Shown piece after piece: positions 11,001 through 23,440 of a DNA stretch of 64,000 nucleotides. Position numbers and translations under genes: made by a program. The DNA is from Crotalaria pallida (taxonomy: Eukaryota; Streptophyta; Magnoliopsida; Fabales; Fabaceae), in NCBI GenBank assembly GCA_037953625.1, contig CM075655.1, positions 121,465,001 through 121,529,000 of the forward strand, in the 5' to 3' direction. The first letter of the stretch is position 1. Every line of letters starts with the position of its first letter. The notes under the pieces were generated by a model that had not been told where the DNA came from, searched no databases, and saw nothing but the letters and a program-made list of their open reading frames with translations.

Positions 11001-14000
11001 TTTTAATTATTTATTTTTTCTTGGTGTAGTTAGTGTATATTTTCTATGAATAACAGTTCTATACTTCCATTACTTATTTAAACTTAAAACAGAACATTTC
11101 AGGAAAATGTTATCACTGATTCTGCAAGAAAGATCTTAATAGTTTTCTTTAGCTCTTGTATAAGGCGCAAATTCAATTAATGATCAAATGGTACTTGTTT
11201 GTTTCTGCAATATGAACTTTTTTTCCTTTTAATCTACAATATCAAAATGCCACTTAACTAGGTATTATGGAGGTTGTTCTATTAACTCTTGGAAAGTATA
11301 CTGATGTGATTTTTCATTTAATATTTTTAGTTAACCCTACAGATATCCTAAGCAATACACATTTTATATGCATTCATGATACATTTTAGATCTGTGGAGT
11401 CTAGTAACATATGAAATATTCAATTGTTTGACAAATGCCAATTAAAAGAAAAATCAATTGCACATCTTTAACTAAGCAGTGGTGAAGACATCGACTTATA
11501 ACCGATTTTACCATTAGGTTTACTCTGAGCTCGTCTGATCCTGATGACAGGTTTTCCAACACCCTCATAGTCTATATTTTGAAGAAAGTCATTGAAAGTT
11601 GTGCAATATTATGGATCAATATGAGCTTGTTCTGTTGTGTAGCATCCAGTTTCATTGTGAGTGTTATATTTATTTTGCAGGCCATGGTAGCTCGTGGGGA
11701 CCTTGGAGCTGAACTTCCAATAGAGGAAGTTCCTTTATTACAGGTACTGTGATGCTCAGAATAAGATGATATGTATGCCATATTGTTCAATGTTGGTGAG
11801 ATGTATACTAGTTCTTTCATGAGATAATCTACAAAATATGATGATAATTATGTCTTCGGTACATCTAATCAGGAATGTGATGCTTGGTGTTACTGTGAAA
11901 TTTAATAAAATTAGAGTGTCGTCATTATCTGTTACTGATCCCTTTTTTTAGGATCTTATTGATATCTGTAGTCAAATGCATCAATATTGAGGAAAGCCCT
12001 TCTCTTCCTGCCTCTAAACTATCCACTACTTGCTGTACCGAAGTTCTAGAAAGCAGTACACTCTTATGTATTACTACCTTTTTCAAGTATCATCTTGCCT
12101 TCTTAAAAAGGTTGAACTCAAGCTTATTAAACTAAAGATTCAAATGTGTGTTCATATGTGTGTGTAAAGGGTGATTTTCTTAATTTCAAAACCATAAAAA
12201 TTCTCATGAAGGAATTCATTGGATATCTTAGGTTGTTATTGTTTATAGTTTCAAACAAGCAACGTGATATGTAGAACCCATGTAAGGATTTAGTCAAACT
12301 TGATGACATATATTACTTTGAAAATGATGTTTTTGTGCTCTGTTTTAGTAGTTTTCTTTATCTAATCCAATGACCTGTTTACTGTACCATCTTTGTCCTC
12401 ACATATTACTGGAATGGAATGATTATTTTTTTTCTTTTCCTTGATATTTAAGAAGTAGTACTGTGTTCAATTCTATGTTTTACCTAAGTTCATTCACGTT
12501 TTTTAATCAAACAGGAGGACATTATTAGAAGATGTCACAGTATGCAAAAGCCGGTTATTGTGGCAACAAATATGCTTGAGAGCATGATTGACCATCCTAC
12601 ACCAACAAGGGCAGAGGTCTCGGACATTGCAATTGCAGTAAGAGAAGGTGCTGATGCTATCATGCTTTCAGGAGAAACTGCACATGGAAAGTAAGTTTGC
12701 TGTTCAATGGTGGGGCTTACTACTTACAACATTTTATTTTGAGTGAAACCCAATTTGGTCCCTCAAATTTTTCGACTGGGACACTTTAGTCCTTCAAGAA
12801 TTATAATTCACTTTTAGTCTCTAAAGAATTAAAAAAATACCACTTTAGTCCCCATTTTCATTCCGTTAACTGCAGTCACTGTTTCCAGAAGCACCAGGGA
12901 CTAAAGTGATATTTTTTAAATTCTTTAGGGACTAAAAGTGAATTATAATTCTTGAGGGACTAAAGTGACTCGGTCGGAAAACTTGAGGGACCAAATTGGG
13001 CATTCACTCTTTTATTTTTGTTTAGCAGTTCAAATTTTTTTCAATATTCATTTTTACCATTTGATGCTATGCACCTTTTTTTTTTTGAGATAAGATTCCT
13101 CTTAGGAAAACCAAAAAATACAAAAAGAAAAAAGAAATTACTTTGTACTCTCGGCTGTGGACATCTTGTTCTTAGTCTTTTATTAATAAAATTTGTTTGC
13201 TCATAAAAAAAAAAAAAAGAACACATAAAAAAGGAGCCTCAACTAAGCAGTGCTTGGGAACCTCTCTGCGTGTCCAACAAAGGGAATTTATTTGCCTGGA
13301 TTTGATATTCGAAAATTGGATTTATTTAATTTTTTGTAAGTTGAATTAGCAAAATGGTTTTTGGTGGTTTTTTATTATCAGATTGGTCTATTTTTTAAAC
13401 ATAATGCTTTCAGGTAGACATCTCCATTAATAATAAAATCTAGATATTGTCTTGTACCTGAACGAAAAATTTTAAGTGTTGCCCTCAAAGTAAAGAAAGG
13501 CTACAATGCCTACGAAACCCTAATTTGCCATCCATTTTATCTGTATGTTGATTATTTTAATTACTACAGAACTGCATTCCATTTAAAGATGTGTCAGTCA
13601 ATTTAATTTTATTTTGAAACTATGTATAATAAGGATGTTTAACCTTTTGAGTCTTGTCTGTTGCTGTTTAGTTTTGCACTTTCCAATATTTTAGTTTAAT
13701 AAGATTATCTCAAGAGGGTTGCACATGCTTCAGGTATCCATTGAAAGCAGTTAAAGTTATGCATACGGTGGCTCTAAGGACTGAATTGAGTAGCGATGCT
13801 TCTACAAATCAATTGAGTTCCCATAAAGTATGTTCGTAATTCAGAATTAACTCAAATAACATGTAATTTTCGTATGCAGTTTTGGAGCTTTGTTTTTCAT
13901 ATATTTTACAGGATTAATTGCTATGGTCTATACTTTTAATATCCTAAAATCTAATTAATCTGTGATTATTTTTTTGACAGAGCCATATGGGAGAAATGTT

Positions 14001-14652
14001 TGCTTTCCATGCGACAACTATGTCTAACACTCTTAAAACTCCTATTATTGTTTTCACCCGAACAGGATCCATGGCTATTAATTTGAGCCATTATAGGCCT
14101 TACTCAACAATCTTCGCATTCACAAATGAGTGAGTATTAGCAGTATGTGTTTATTTTGTTATTCTTTCCGTAATTGGTTTTAATTAGGTGGTTAGTACAT
14201 ACACTTCATGTGCATCTAACCAAAATAGTAAACTTTTGTTGATGAACTTCTGCTGTACCTTGGTCGTTTTCTTGCTACTTTTTACAGGAATATGGTTTAC
14301 CCCGACTTAACTTATCTAATATGATTTCATTATTCACAGAGAAAGGATTAAGCAGAGGTTGGCACTCTATCGTGGTGTTATGCCCATATATATGCAATTT
14401 TCAAATGATGCAGAGGAGACCTTCTCTAGGGCCCTCAAGCTTCTATTGGTGAGTAATATCTTCATCACTTGCACACATCTTCCTTTGCTTGATGGATTTT
14501 CTTCGTAAATGTTGCTGATGAAAGTCTCCATTCTTCAGACCGAAGGCCATTTACACAAGGGACAGCATGTTACTCTTGTCCAAAGTGGAGCACAACCAAT
14601 CTGGCGTGAAGAATCCACTCACCACATACAAGTTCGTGAGGTTCATGGCTAA
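8100..14652 (+). CDS. PKP3: Plastidial pyruvate kinase, beta type (PKP3-like)
   Basis: Converts phosphoenolpyruvate and ADP to pyruvate and ATP in the plastid, feeding fatty-acid and amino-acid synthesis; beta subunits pair with alpha subunits in plants. Exons: 8100-8612, 9451-9616, 10284-10418, 10551-10661, 10795-10883, 11681-11743, 12515-12690, 13734-13827, 13981-14129, 14340-14448, 14539-14652. All junctions are GT/AG and keep frame, giving 572 residues (the Arabidopsis relative has a similar length). Residues 1-100 are a Ser/Pro/Asn-rich plastid transit peptide with an eight-proline run and an asparagine run. The catalytic part shows KIVCTIGP (106-113), MNVARLNMSHG, MLDTKGPEVRSGD, the active-site signature VIVKIESAD with Lys319 and Glu321, and MVARGDLGAELP. 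The wording, for example FNFTIKRGVS and SITDKDWEDIKFGVDNQVDF, fits Arabidopsis PKP3 (At1g32440) better than PKP2. A foldback transposon sits in intron 7 and a MITE in the promoter. Confidence 0.95.
12741..13009. mobile_element. Mutator-like foldback MITE in intron 7 of PKP3
   Basis: This 269-bp element is almost entirely palindromic: the first ~115 bases return in reverse complement at the end, with repeated 'ggtccct' and 'gggactaaa' units. Perfect 9-bp direct repeats TTTTATTTT flank it (12732-12740 and 13010-13018), the Mutator hallmark. It is intronic and does not touch a splice site. Confidence 0.85.
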
Positions 14653-15998
14653 AAATCTTTGAAGGATCTTTCTATCTCACTAGTATGCAATTTTTTTTTG
14701 GGGTGCTATCTTGTAACTAGTTATTCTTTGAGTCATAGTTAAACAAGAAAGTTGGACAGTGAAGGGATTTTAATAATGCTAATAGTGATCTTAATGATTG
14801 AGGAATAGCTATAGCCTATATAAAGTTCTGCTTTTGACTACCTTTTTTTATACTTGTTAATGTCATCTAGTTATTGCTTTGCTGAAAAAAAGTTATATTG
14901 ACCTGTTGCTGTTTGTGAAACCATTGCATAAATAGATTTGACTTGATATGAAATTCCTTTGAGGCATAAATTGCTCCCTGCTCCCTGGGTCATCCTTCTG
15001 TAATATTCTTTGGGCACTAGCCACCCTTTTACTTTACTTATATCTGCTTCCTTTGTTTTAACTTTATTACTGAGTACCAGAGGTGACATTGGATATCAAA
15101 AGAAGAAAAGAAAATCGCTACCTTGTCCTACTTGGTGAAAGAAAACAGACCAAACAGGTCTTTCATCTGGAATAGGAAAATTCTTTGCATTGCAACATAT
15201 TCCTATTTTGATTATGCAACATTTGATTCTGTGTATTTAACATTAGGTTGTGCACTTGTGCTTGTTGATTCCTTGGGTTACCGCAACAAATCTTCCCATG
15301 TGGTATTGCTGTTGGGGAGTAGTCGGTACCCTTGGGCGCATTTTGTAAGTTTCTTAAATGGTAAGTTTATGTTTGTCTTTTTTCTGCAAGTGGTCTTATA
15401 TAGAAGTCTTTACCTATCCACATTAATGTAGGAAGATATTGAGTTCTTCTACTGCGTGTTTGATTTTTCTTTGCTTGATTAAAATGTATAGGGAAGCCTT
15501 TATTAAAGGTCTCTCTTTCTGTTTTTACTTTCTGTGTCTTATGAACTTATTGCAATGTTAGTTCATGAAACTATAATTTCCAGACATCATGGTCAGAGAT
15601 ACTCTATCAGTCTATTGGGATAGGCATAGCTATGTTCTGTACATATTCAAATATCACTTCACACTTGGTAATCCAAATAGCATATTTAACCTTGCCTTAG
15701 CAATGAAACTTACAAATGAGAAAGAATAGAGGCATATAGAGGACCTGAAACAGTCATTTTGTCTCATCAAGCTTTAATTTTACACAATTAGCATAAACTG
15801 AAGTAAGGTGTCATAAAAACAGTGAGTACAGTCGTGAGTCAGAGACTCTGGCAAGAAGGCTTCTCTTACTGCAAAACCAGCAAAAAAATTTCTTCTAACA
15901 GCAGCTATAACCAAGGTTATTTAGACTAATTGCTCCATTCTTTCTCTTATTTAAGCATATGCAGTTACCATTGCATTGGAATGATGCTCAAGGCAAAA
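14653..15998. other. Convergent intergenic region between PKP3 and NPF7.3
   Basis: The two stop codons are about 1.35 kb apart and the genes point toward each other, so this holds both 3' untranslated regions and terminators. A 102-codon plus ORF at 15123-15431 has no recognisable domain and is probably chance. No transposon was recognised. Confidence 0.6.
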
Positions 15999-18900
15999 TT
16001 AGACTTTGAAGTTAACAGGCTCATCATTCTCCTCATTTTTCTCTCCCAATTGAATACTCTTGTACCACTTTGCACATGCAATATAGGCTATCAAGTCTAA
16101 AGATGTCAATGCTGCTAAGAGGAAATAAAACCTATCCAGATGACCTTTGTTAAGGTTTCCAGGGATCCATCCTGACATGTGATATTCAGTGGAGATCTTC
16201 ATAACAATGCTGACAAGTATGCAACTCACATAGTTCCCAAGGGAGATGGATGTCATGCAAAGTGCACTTCCGAAACTCTTTAAGCCATCTGGTGTTTGAG
16301 CGTTGAAAAACTCTAACTGCCCTACATACATAAACACCTCAGAAGCTCCTATAAATGCATACTGAGGGATTTGCCATAAGATGCTTAAAGAGCTAGTGCC
16401 ACTGCAGTTGGAGCATACTGCTTTTGCATACTTAAGTCTGTAGCATTCAACTAACCCAGCCGAAACCATTGCCAATACAGCTATAACAAGTCCAATTCCC
16501 ATTCTTTGAAGCTCAGTTAGTCCTTTTGAATCTGACTTTTTGAGTTTTCCCACAAATGGATCAAGAACTCGACGGTAAAAGAAAATGAAGAGTGCTACAC
16601 TAAGGATATCAAAGCTAGACATACTTGCAGGTGGTATTCTGAAATTTGAAATTGTCGTTTTCATGGCTGCACCTTGCTCCACAAAAAGAGAAGCCATTTG
16701 TGTGAAAACAACAGAGTATATTATGGTGCATAACCAAATCGGAAGAAGTCTCAGTACGCATTTCACTTCTTCAACTTGACTTATAGGGCAAAGATGCCAA
16801 GGGTTGTCAAGGGCACCTTTGTGTTCCTCTAAATCTCTTGAAGTAATAAATGCTGCTTTATCCAAGAACCTGCAATGCAGATAACAAATGGCAAATTGTT
16901 CAAATCATTTTAACCAGGTAGAATCAAGAATGAACAATAATATTCAGCTATGTGGTTTCAGCTGAAAGTAGCTTCTTACTACTTACTTGAACCCATGAGT
17001 GTGGAGAATCTTTCGACCATTAGTAGAAGATCCCTTTCTATCCCCGTCATACAAGTCTTCTCCACCTGATGGCGTTTGAACTTTCCATTTTCTTGATGCA
17101 GCCACAAAGACTTGGGAGAACCTGGAGAGAGGGTTGCCACTAGGCTTAAAGTGTCTATACAAAGGGGTGCCTGCAAGAAACAAGATCAATGCAGATAGGG
17201 CAGAGCCAGCAGATACCCAAAACCCAAGAGCCCACATTCCTTCATCCTCAAAGTATCCTAGAAAGGTGTTTGAGAAGAGGGAACCAAGGTTCAAAGCTAG
17301 GTAGAAGTAGCTAAAGAAGGCCACTTTTGAGGGACCCTCCTTTGAGTGTTCCTCATCAAACTGATCAGCCCCAAATGTAGCAATATTTGGTTGATACCCT
17401 CCATTCCCCAAGGCAATGAGATAGATTGAGAGGTAGAACATCCCCGTCTCCAATTTTGAATGTTTCCCACATTGGATTAATTCATTCCCACAGCCTTTAG
17501 GTCTAATCAAGAAGAGGTATGATGACAGGGATAAGGACATAAGACCCTGTTATATTAAAGCCAAAAGATTCATTTATTAGTTAAGGAATGTATGTCCTAG
17601 CTAGAAATCAAAAAGAAAGAATAACTAGGATGACAAAAGGAGAGAAAAAGGGAGGATTTACTTACTATTACAAAGATGGCCTGAAAGATAGCACACGTTT
17701 TATATCTTCCCCAATATGAATCACTAAGGAAAGCACCCACAAGAGAGAATATGTAAACAGTTCCAGTCCACTTGCTCACATTGTTAGCAGCATCAGCATT
17801 ATCTTGTCCTAACACCCTTGTCAGGAACAGCACTAGGTTCACTCCGATCCCAAAGAATGCAAGGGTTGCCAAACCTTGGTTCACTGATCAATGCAATCAT
17901 AGAACAAACAAATTAGTACAAGTTCTTAATATTGTGGACCACGTGAATTAATAACTCTAACATGCATTTCAGTTAAGAATCAAATTTATATTAGAGTGTT
18001 GCATCATCCAGCATATCTCTTAATATTAAACGTTACGTAGTTTCTATTCTCACTTCTGCATGCACGTGTGTTGCTTTCTAAAATAAATAGATCAATGACT
18101 GTGATGACTCCTCCATCTTTTTTCGCATTGCCACTAATAAGTATTATGTACCACAACCACACATGTACAGTTGTGCGCACAATATATACACTAGCCAGAA
18201 CTTTATTTATAATACTGCTATATATTATTAGGTATTTTAGACTTTACAGCCAGGACTTGATTTATAATATATATTGTTAGGTATTTTAGACTTTGCATTT
18301 ATAAAGCTCACCCTAGCTCATAGGTGTTTGTTATATATCAGTAATGGTTTCACAGGCGACATAGCACTTTGAAAAAATGGATTCGTGAAAAGAATTTTTT
18401 TTTAATTAATATTATTTCCTCGCTACTTTTTTTAATAAAATAGAAAATAAAAATCTTTTCGTGCAAAGTAACATTACGGCTGCAAAATTCATGATTCACT
18501 TGAACCTTCTGTCGTTTGAAGAGGAAAAAACGCCTGGAGAAGACAATTTTGGATACTAGTATAGTATGGTATGGTCGTATGGATTAGGATATGTTCGGAA
18601 AACGAAAATTGAGGCATATAAATGACAAAAATAGTGTAAATGAATCTTCCCTCCGATTTAGTAATTTTTTTTTCCCACAGAAACTCTTATTTACTTTTTT
18701 ATAATTTCTAATAATAATTATAAGATAATTTTTTAAAAATATATCAACGATTGACTGTTTCAATTGTACTAACAATATTAATCCTTAATTCCAATAAAAT
18801 TACTAAAAAACTTTTATCAAGGATCTGAAAAAATACTAATAAATATCGTATCTAAAGGTAAATATATATTGTATATCTAGGCGTTTTTTTTATATAAGTA

Positions 18901-21900
18901 TGTATATCAACCTATTCAAATATAGTAGGTAAATAGAGTGATGATATAGAGACCTATAAAATGAACCTACATATCAACCTACACCATAAGAATGTGACAC
19001 GTGTCACTTGTTAACCAATCAATGATAGACAAGTGACACATGTCACTCTTTTTATGGTGTAGATTGATTTGTAGGCTCATTTTATAGGTCTCTAAATCAT
19101 TTTTGAGATAAATATTATAACACATAAAAAAAATTCACATTTATATAGAACTTAATAACACCGCACGATTGATATTTATTTATTTATTTAAAAAAAACTA
19201 TTGTAATTCTAGGCGGTGGAGAGATGCCTTTTTATTTCCATAAAAAAAAAAAAACTCAAATATATTTAAACTTGCATGGAAGCATGTAGAGTGTGTTTTT
19301 AGTAATGTTATGTGAATACACCGGATTTAGTATTTAGATTTAACATCTGTTTTATTTTATATATAAAAATTGTATATAAAACAAGTCATATTTTATTCTA
19401 TGTAAAAACTACATATAAAACAAGTCAAATATTAAATTTAAATGTCAAATTTAGATGTTCACATAATATTTTTTTTCTTTAATTTCTCTCTTTATTTCCC
19501 ACGTATCAAAACAATATAGCTTGTTCATCACGCTCTTTATCTCAGCATTCACGATTTTAGAAATAATATCCTACAACAGTTCTCGAAATCAATCACATAC
19601 TTTGCACTTTCATGCAAGTATATTGCTTGTTCACGCTCTTTAATCCCAGCATACACGACTTCAAAAATAACCTAAAATAAGAATCTAATTAGTTGTATAT
19701 GATTATGACCATTACCAATTTTCCTTAATTAACCTTATAATCATAGGTAACAGAACGAACTATATGAAGCTAGCATCGGACATTTATTATTAAATTATAA
19801 AAACTAAGTTGTATATAGTACACTGAGCTATCATTTAAATAATTACGTGGCAACGACCGCCCTCATGCAAAATCCTACCATTGGTTACGTGTCAGGAACG
19901 TATTTCTCTCATATGCATGCTTAATTTCTTCTTTATATTGTATATTCCAAGTTACCACAGTTCCCGGCCTCTTGTCGTGTGTAGTGAAGGCCAAGCCAAA
20001 AAGCCTCCGCCATCAGCAATATTCAGAATCTGAATCCTCTTTTTCTTTCTCTTTCTAAGTCTCACCGATGAAATATATCATATTAATTTTATTTTCTATC
20101 TTACATGTATGTATCATAAATATTCAAATTAAAAGATGTCACATAGATAAAATATTACTAATATAAATACATAAGTACTCCTATCTTCGCTGAAAGATTT
20201 TTATTCCGTATATTTCATATATTTTATTGTTTAAATATTTGCATTAAATGATTAAATAATTTGGTATATTCTAATTAGAATATGTTCATTTAATTACTGA
20301 AAATATATGAGTAATAATTTGGTAAAACTATACATATTGAAAAGAAATAAAAAATTAGGTGATAAAAAAAATACGATAAGTAAATATATAGTTGATATAT
20401 ATATAATTTTGAATGCTGATTTTTTGAAACAACAAAACATATGAAATAAAAGACAAAATCTAAAACAACAACACATGAAAGGCAGTGAGATTAGTGTAGA
20501 TGAGCAAGGAAGCCAGCCAAGGCTTAGATGTATCTACCTGCCTGGCGGCAGACTCTCCCCTTGCAGACTGAATGTAACCAAATTACAACACGTTTTTGCA
20601 TTTAACTTGTCGTTTCTGAATTTGATAAGAAGTCTAATTAAGAGCGTCTTCGCTTCAAGTAGACCAACTTATTATAAAAAGCAAGTTCCTCTTTTACTGT
20701 TTTTGATAAGCTATCTAAAATAGATAAGTGAGTAGATAAGAAGCATTTATGATCGAATACCGACTAATGATATTATACCATCCGAAAATATCAATTTACA
20801 AATCAATTTATATATAAAAAAATAATATATCATTTTTTAATCAATTACTATTACTAAGTAGTACTCCCTCTGGCGTTATTTATAGAGCATACTTAATCAT
20901 ATCACACAGATCAAGGAGAGTGGTTAGGTTTCTTGAAACTTTATAAAAATACTTCAACATTACAATCTTACCCTCTTAACTTGCATTGGGAATTTCACAA
21001 TGTATTACTTCACATTAATGGGCAAAGGGCAAATAAGAGAAAATAGCAATAATGCCTCCTAGAAAATACAAAGTGACTTATAAATAGGATCAAAAAATTC
21101 TTCTAAAATGTGACTTATAAATAGGACCGGAGGGAGTAATGTATTATTTTAAGACACGTGCTATTTTTGTACATTATTTTTTTTCACAATGATATTCGGT
21201 GACCAATAAGGCTATATAAATCTAACTGAAATACTCAATTCGTCCCTAAATATAAGATCTCTTTGGGAGATTTCACGTTTATTAAGAAAGTAGAATAATT
21301 AGTTAATTGTATTGGAAATGTGAACTTTTGATATGTAATTTCAAAATTACTCATATTAATATTATTAAGAATATAGAAAGTGTTAAATAAATACGGGTGT
21401 TTGTAGAAAAAAGTAATTAATGATCGTTGAAAATTGACAAAGAATCTTATAAATAGAAACAAAATAAAAATATCAAAATAGTCTTATATTTAGGGACAGG
21501 ACGGATGGAGTAATAAGTTTTGTCTCAACAAAAAACATTTTTTTTACATACGCAACAAATATCTATTCTCATCCTAAATAAACTCAAAGTAATTTATAAA
21601 TTATATTAAACTTTGTTAGTGATATTTATATTACTCCCTTCATTTATGTTTATCTGTCATATTTTGATTTTCAATAAATAAATTAATTTTTTTAATATAT
21701 TTGTATCTCTTTGTAATTATTAATTTTACTTCGTTACTTATATAAATTAATATCATGATATATAATATAAGGGTAAACTGAAAAATCCCATTTATTACTG
21801 TTTTAAACTTTTAAATAGAACATGTAGATAGGAACAAATTTAAAAAAAAAAAAAACAACAACGGAGGAGGTAGTATTTCATTTTACCTTCGTGAACATTT

Positions 21901-22999
21901 CATCTTTACAAGGTTCCTAAGAGGCTGCTAGTAAGCACTATCATATAACTATATATACCTATAGTTTGTATATGATACCTATACGTATCATATACTATGT
22001 ATATATACATAGGGGCTAAAGAGATTACAACAACTAGTAACTATATTAGATTCCTTTGGTTTATAATTCAAACATCTGTTGCATTTGCCGTGTACATTTG
22101 TTAATATGTTTGATCCTAACTGTTGTAACCACTCCAAAAGTTTAGGATAGTCTTTGATTTCATTTTATCCTCGGTCGAGGATTCGATCTCCCAACCTTGA
22201 CTATAAGAGGAGTCGAATAATCATATATAAAATGTTTTTAATTATGATCATTATTCATTCATGTGATTCAATGCTTAAATTTTCTTTCTTTCATCTTTCA
22301 TACTAACACACACATTCTAGTTGTCTATATTTTTCAGAAACTCCTTGGGATTAATAAGTTTAGAGAACAAGATAACTATATATATATATATATATATATA
22401 CATACATACATCGCAGTGATGGTAACTATTAACTAATCATGAGAGAATTCTACCTGAACAATTTTGATTTCATTATTAGAGCAAATAAAAAGGGAAGCTA
22501 GTTCTAGAGTGCTAAATATGGTTTTAAAAAAATGCCCTGCAATGAATACTTTGGAGCTTACAGAGTATGATAATTCCAGCAACCCATCTTCCAGATTTGG
22601 CTCTGATTGCAGGACGCCCATGCAAATCAACACTCCCATCAAGTGTGGATTCTTCTGCTTCTTCTTTGAACTTTCCCTGAACAGAGTTTTGACATATAAC
22701 AAGATTTTTAGTACATATTGCATTCATAGTTGATAATTAAATCAAGCCTTTTTTTTTTGTGCATGCTTAAAAAATGCACTTGGTGATCAAATGAATATAT
22801 ATAGTGATTGATAACCACACAAGGGTTTGAGATTGCATGAATGGTTCGAGAGTCTAGACATAGAAAAAGGTAATTAAAAGCAAGAAGCTAAGGAGTACTT
22901 AATACAAAGTTTTGTACAATATATAGAAACTTGTTCTTTGTAAATTGTAACACTACATACACAGACCTGTTTGCAGATCTCTAATTCTAAGCAAGCCAT
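15999..22999 (-). CDS. NPF7.3: NRT1/PTR family transporter, NPF7.3 (NRT1.5)-like
   Basis: Plasma-membrane MFS transporter. Arabidopsis NPF7.3 loads nitrate into root xylem and has also been reported as a proton/potassium antiporter. Exons on the minus strand, 5' to 3': 22999-22967, 22676-22562, 17883-17666, 17546-16987, 16869-15999; all GT/AG, in frame, 598 residues (Arabidopsis about 614). The start MACLELE in an 11-codon exon parallels the Arabidopsis MSCLEIY. Then come LHGRPAIRAKSGRWVAG, the TM1 segment LLNQGLATLAFFG, KWTGTVYIFSLVGAFLSDS, the family signature FGADQFDEEH with FFSYFYLALNLGSL, a long cytoplasmic loop (exon 3 end to exon 4), and TM7-12 including SVVFTQMASLFVEQG and FFNAQTPDGLKSFG. 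The ExxER proton-coupling motif of most NPF proteins is absent (NQGLA at about 51-55), as in Arabidopsis NPF7.3. Intron 2 spans 4.68 kb and carries several MITEs. Confidence 0.95.
18940..19108. mobile_element. Short palindromic foldback element in NPF7.3 intron 2
   Basis: The arms around 'gagacctataaaatga' and 'tcattttataggtctc' mirror each other for about 75 bases. They meet near 'gacacgtgtcacttg' / 'caagtgacacatgtcac'. A diverged relative appears at about 29380-29540. Boundaries are approximate and no target duplication was fixed. Confidence 0.6.
20864..21136 (-). mobile_element. Stowaway-like MITE, family B copy 2, in NPF7.3 intron 2
   Basis: It starts CTCCCTCTGGCGTTATTTAT and ends ATAAATAGGACCGGAGGGAG, with TA on both flanks. 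Relative to copy 1 the interior is inverted ('caacattacaatcttaccct', 'tttcacaatgtattacttcac'). Confidence 0.85.
21234..21510 (+). mobile_element. Stowaway-like MITE, family A copy 2, in NPF7.3 intron 2
   Basis: Left end 'ctcaattcgtccctaaatata', right end 'tatatttagggacaggacgg', TA flanks. The interior 'ttaattgtattggaaatgtg' and 'aattaatgatcgttgaaaat' matches other family A copies. Confidence 0.85.
21634..21872. mobile_element. MITE related to family D, in NPF7.3 intron 2
   Basis: It runs from 'ctcccttcatttatgtttat' to 'acaacggaggaggtag' with TA on both sides and an AT-rich interior. The terminal repeats are imperfect, so assignment to the same family as 6141-6406 is tentative. Confidence 0.5.
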
Positions 23000-23250
23000 T
23001 ATTGATAGATGATTAATTTCAAAGAAGAAGTCCAAGTTTTTATGAGAGTGGTATGGTGCAAAATAATGCAGGGGAGGGTGGTACTGAAGCAGGGGAAGTT
23101 TGTTGATTGGGGTGAAAGGCTAAAGAAGAGAAGAATGAAAGTTACACAAGAAAAAGAAGGGTGAGAGTGATGAATAAATAGAGGGAGGAAGAGTGGCATC
23201 AACGGTTGAGATTTTCAGAGTAACAAAGGTGGAAACATCCACGTCAATTC

Positions 23251-23256
23251 CACGTG
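23251..23256. promoter_or_regulatory. G-box CACGTG upstream of NPF7.3
   Basis: A CCACGTGC core lies about 250 bp before the NPF7.3 start codon on its promoter side, with a second ACGT core at 23241-23244. A TATA-like CTATTTATTC on the minus strand sits near 23172-23181, between the G-box and the ATG. G-boxes bind bZIP and bHLH factors; a role here is inferred. Confidence 0.4.
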
Positions 23257-23440
23257 CACATGGCAGAGTCATCCAAAACTGAGTTAAAAATCCAATTTTT
23301 ATCCAAGTTATTTTTTAATGCGGTAAAGATACTATAAATATATGTTTGGTAGTTTTTGGTGAATATATATATAAGTTTGGTATTTGATGTAAACATGTAC
23401 TTTTTCCATTATAATACATTAATACGTGTATTATTTGTTT

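Noticed and set aside
15123..15431. 102-codon plus-strand ORF between PKP3 and NPF7.3
   Set aside because: No recognisable motif. It lies in the shared 3' region of two convergent genes, where a chance ORF is more likely.
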